Shown in pieces: positions 62,622 to 64,000 of a stretch of DNA of 64,000 nt. The notes under the pieces were generated by a model. That model ran no database searches and had not been told where the DNA came from. It saw only the letters and a list, made by a program, of their open reading frames with translations. Positions within the stretch are counted from its first letter, which is position 1. Each line of letters begins with the position of its first letter. This stretch comes from a bacterium (lineage in GTDB: Bacteria; Actinomycetota; Acidimicrobiia; Acidimicrobiales; Bin134). A program made the translations under genes and the position numbers. The stretch spans positions 1 through 64,000 of the forward strand of contig JAPPAP010000013.1 in assembly GCA_026705465.1 (NCBI GenBank). The letters are read 5' to 3'.

Positions 62622-63784
62622 GGGGTATCCGTTCCCAACAGCATCACGTCGGTGAACAGGGCACCGGCCCCGCCGTTGGAGCACATGGCCACCTGGGCGT
62701 CGGGCACTTGGGATGTCACGCAGGTGCCCCGGAGCTGTTCCACCCCCCGGATGACCCTCTGGAGCTGCTGCACCGCGGCCCCACCGTGGCTGAACGACAT
62801 GGTGCCCCCGTCGGTGGTCACCGGGTACTGGCCGCCGGGGCCGATACGGCCGTCCATGATGAATTCGCCGCCCTCGCCTTCCTCGCAGAAGCCGTAGGCC
62901 TCGAACTGGCGGATGATCTCGAACGAAAACGGGTCGTAGAACTCGCACACGTCCACGTCGGTGGGGCCGAGCTCGGCCATGGCGAACGACTTCTGGGCCG
63001 CCCACCGGCCGGTGTAGCCGTTGTTCTGGCCGTCAGGGCCGGCCAAATCCCACGCCGGAGGATGTTGGTAGGAAGGGCCGAAGCTGTCACAAGCCCCGCC
63101 CAGGATGTACACCGGTTTGGTGGGCAGGTCTTGGGCCCGCTCCCGGGTGGTGAGGATCAACGCGCACGCCCCCTCCGAGGTCATGGCGCAATCCAGCAGG
63201 TGGAACGGATCGGCCACCATGCGCGACGCCAGGATGTCGTCGGGAGTGAACGGCCCCCGCCCGTGGTACACCGCCTCGGGGTGGGCGTGACCGTTGTTGC
63301 GGATGGTGGCGGCCACTGTGGCCAATTGCTCAGGGGTGGTGCCGTGCATGTGCATGTGGCGCTGGGCAATGAGTGCGAACTCGGCGGCGGTGAACATGCC
63401 ATAGGCCACCACGAACTCGTGGGCTGGCCGGGTCCACGGTGCGGTGGAGGCCCGCTCGGTGTAGACGCCGGCCGATCCGTGGGCTACCAACACGGTGTGG
63501 CATTGGCCGGTGGCTATCGCGGAGGCCGCGTCCAAGATGGTGGGGATGGATGGGGCCATGTAGTGCCGCCACGACGGGCCGTTGCGCATGTAGTAGGTGA
63601 GCGGGCCGCTGAAGGGGCCGGCGGCGACGCCGTCGATGTCTGATGGGCTCAGGCCAGTGTCGGCTAGTACCCGGTGGACGGCTTGGAAGGTGATCGTGGT
63701 GGAATCGTGGCCCTCGAGAATACGGGCCTGTTCGGAGTTGGCGATGCCGACGATGGCGACATCATGGAACGGGTGCTTAGCCAC
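62618..63784 (-). CDS. Thiolase-fold lipid-transfer/acetyltransferase-like protein
   Basis: 388 residues of the SCP-x/Ltp branch. The N-terminus is DVAIVGIANSEQARILEGHD; VCEFYDPFSFEIIRQFEAYG and TTDGGTMSFSHGGAAVQQLQ are the C-terminal active-site regions. The histidine-glycine HGG is kept, but the usual cysteine loops are not in standard form. With its DUF35 partner it resembles the pair at 44.6-47.2 kb. The divergent CoA-transferase starts 63 bp away. Likely substrate: a beta-ketoacyl- or beta-hydroxyacyl-CoA. Confidence 0.82.
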   Translation of the reverse strand: MAKHPFHDVAIVGIANSEQARILEGHDSTTITFQAVHRVLADTGLSPSDIDGVAAGPFSGPLTYYMRNGPSWRHYMAPSIPTILDAASAIATGQCHTVLVAHGSAGVYTERASTAPWTRPAHEFVVAYGMFTAAEFALIAQRHMHMHGTTPEQLATVAATIRNNGHAHPEAVYHGRGPFTPDDILASRMVADPFHLLDCAMTSEGACALILTTRERAQDLPTKPVYILGGACDSFGPSYQHPPAWDLAGPDGQNNGYTGRWAAQKSFAMAELGPTDVDVCEFYDPFSFEIIRQFEAYGFCEEGEGGEFIMDGRIGPGGQYPVTTDGGTMSFSHGGAAVQQLQRVIRGVEQLRGTCVTSQVPDAQVAMCSNGGAGALFTDVMLLGTDTP

Positions 63785-63847
63785 GGCCTAAATGTCTAGT
63801 CGCGGCGGGGATGGGTTGCGACTTGGGGAAATGGTAAGCAAGAAGAC

Positions 63848-64000
63848 ATGAAGCCTCTAGAGGGAGTGCGGGTTGTTGATTTGACCAGGGTGGTTTCGGG
63901 GCCGGTTTGCACGTGGTTCTTGGCTTCGCTGGGGGCGGAGGTCATTCGGGTAGACCCGCCGGGCGGGGATGTGACGTGGCGCATTCCACCGTGGGTCGGA
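63848..64000 (+). CDS. CaiB/BaiF family CoA-transferase, 5' end only
   Basis: 51 codons are visible before the window ends. [20 protein letters not shown] followed by [20 protein letters not shown] is the standard N-terminus of family III CoA-transferases (CaiB/BaiF, formyl-CoA transferase), which move CoA between acyl-CoA and free acids. The catalytic aspartate lies further on and is not visible. It is divergent from the thiolase/DUF35 operon, fitting an acyl-CoA catabolic neighbourhood. Confidence 0.85.
   Translation, partial: MKPLEGVRVVDLTRVVSGPVCTWFLASLGAEVIRVDPPGGDVTWRIPPWVG

Noticed and set aside
1..64000. tRNA or rRNA genes
   Set aside because: I looked in the intergenic gaps for cloverleaf ends, CCA-type stems and rRNA-like stretches and found none; gaps are short and mostly regulatory.

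Overview
The window reads as a chromosomal segment of a high-GC actinobacterium. Clues are a mycothiol-dependent maleylpyruvate-isomerase-type protein, an Rpf/transglycosylase-like cell-wall enzyme, a DUF2510 membrane protein, a ferrochelatase of the Gram-positive (coproporphyrin) kind, many GTG/TTG starts, and a wealth of acyl-CoA, thiolase, DUF35, MaoC and SnoaL-like proteins. That mix is what I would expect of Acidimicrobiia (inference; no rRNA is present). About 58 protein genes are packed tightly on both strands. I saw no tRNA, rRNA, CRISPR array or intact insertion sequence.

Layout. 1-9.4 kb: a truncated CpaB-like pilus gene, uppP, the tldE/tldD protease pair, a thiamine-diphosphate enzyme, two membrane proteins (YbhN-like flippase domain, PAP2) and dxs. 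9.4-23.9 kb: an amidohydrolase, NfuA, a DrrAB-type ABC exporter, a crotonase, a mycothiol-type protein, two large GT-C membrane proteins with an Rpf-like protein, ferrochelatase, an AIM24 protein, an acyl-CoA ligase and a SnoaL-like protein. 23.8-27.2 kb: a toxin-antitoxin islet with a DUF4143 AAA ATPase, two VapBC modules, fragments of dead VapC genes, two pairs of diverged direct repeats and a perfect 19-bp inverted repeat. 27.2-36.4 kb: an SDR and a GT2 glycosyltransferase (overlapping), a type IIA topoisomerase pair of topoisomerase IV character, a RecB-type Fe-S nuclease, a kinase-like protein and a methyltransferase. 36.4-47.2 kb: one long plus-strand run of AddB-like and AddA-like recombination subunits, a nucleotidyltransferase, mutM, and a MaoC-DUF35-MaoC fusion followed by a thiolase-like lipid-transfer protein (resembling the ChsH1/ChsH2/Ltp2 steroid side-chain enzymes). 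47.2-52.8 kb: a five-gene signalling operon. 52.8-64 kb: selD with an in-frame UGA, a histidine phosphatase, a PlsY-like protein, an MFS transporter, DegV, map, MaoC and crotonase genes, a cation exporter, a second thiolase/DUF35 pair and the start of a CaiB-type CoA-transferase.

The most interesting items are four. (1) The operon at 47.3-52.8 kb couples a periplasmic-binding-protein lipoprotein and a TorS-like histidine kinase to a complete Rsb partner switch: STAS antagonist, receiver-PP2C phosphatase and anti-sigma kinase. (2) SelD appears to be a selenoprotein: UGA replaces the catalytic Cys17 codon and a hairpin follows it. (3) Three catalytic modules normally split over two subunits are fused in the protein at 44.6 kb. 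(4) The VapBC/ATPase islet preserves recombination scars that let its history be partly reconstructed.
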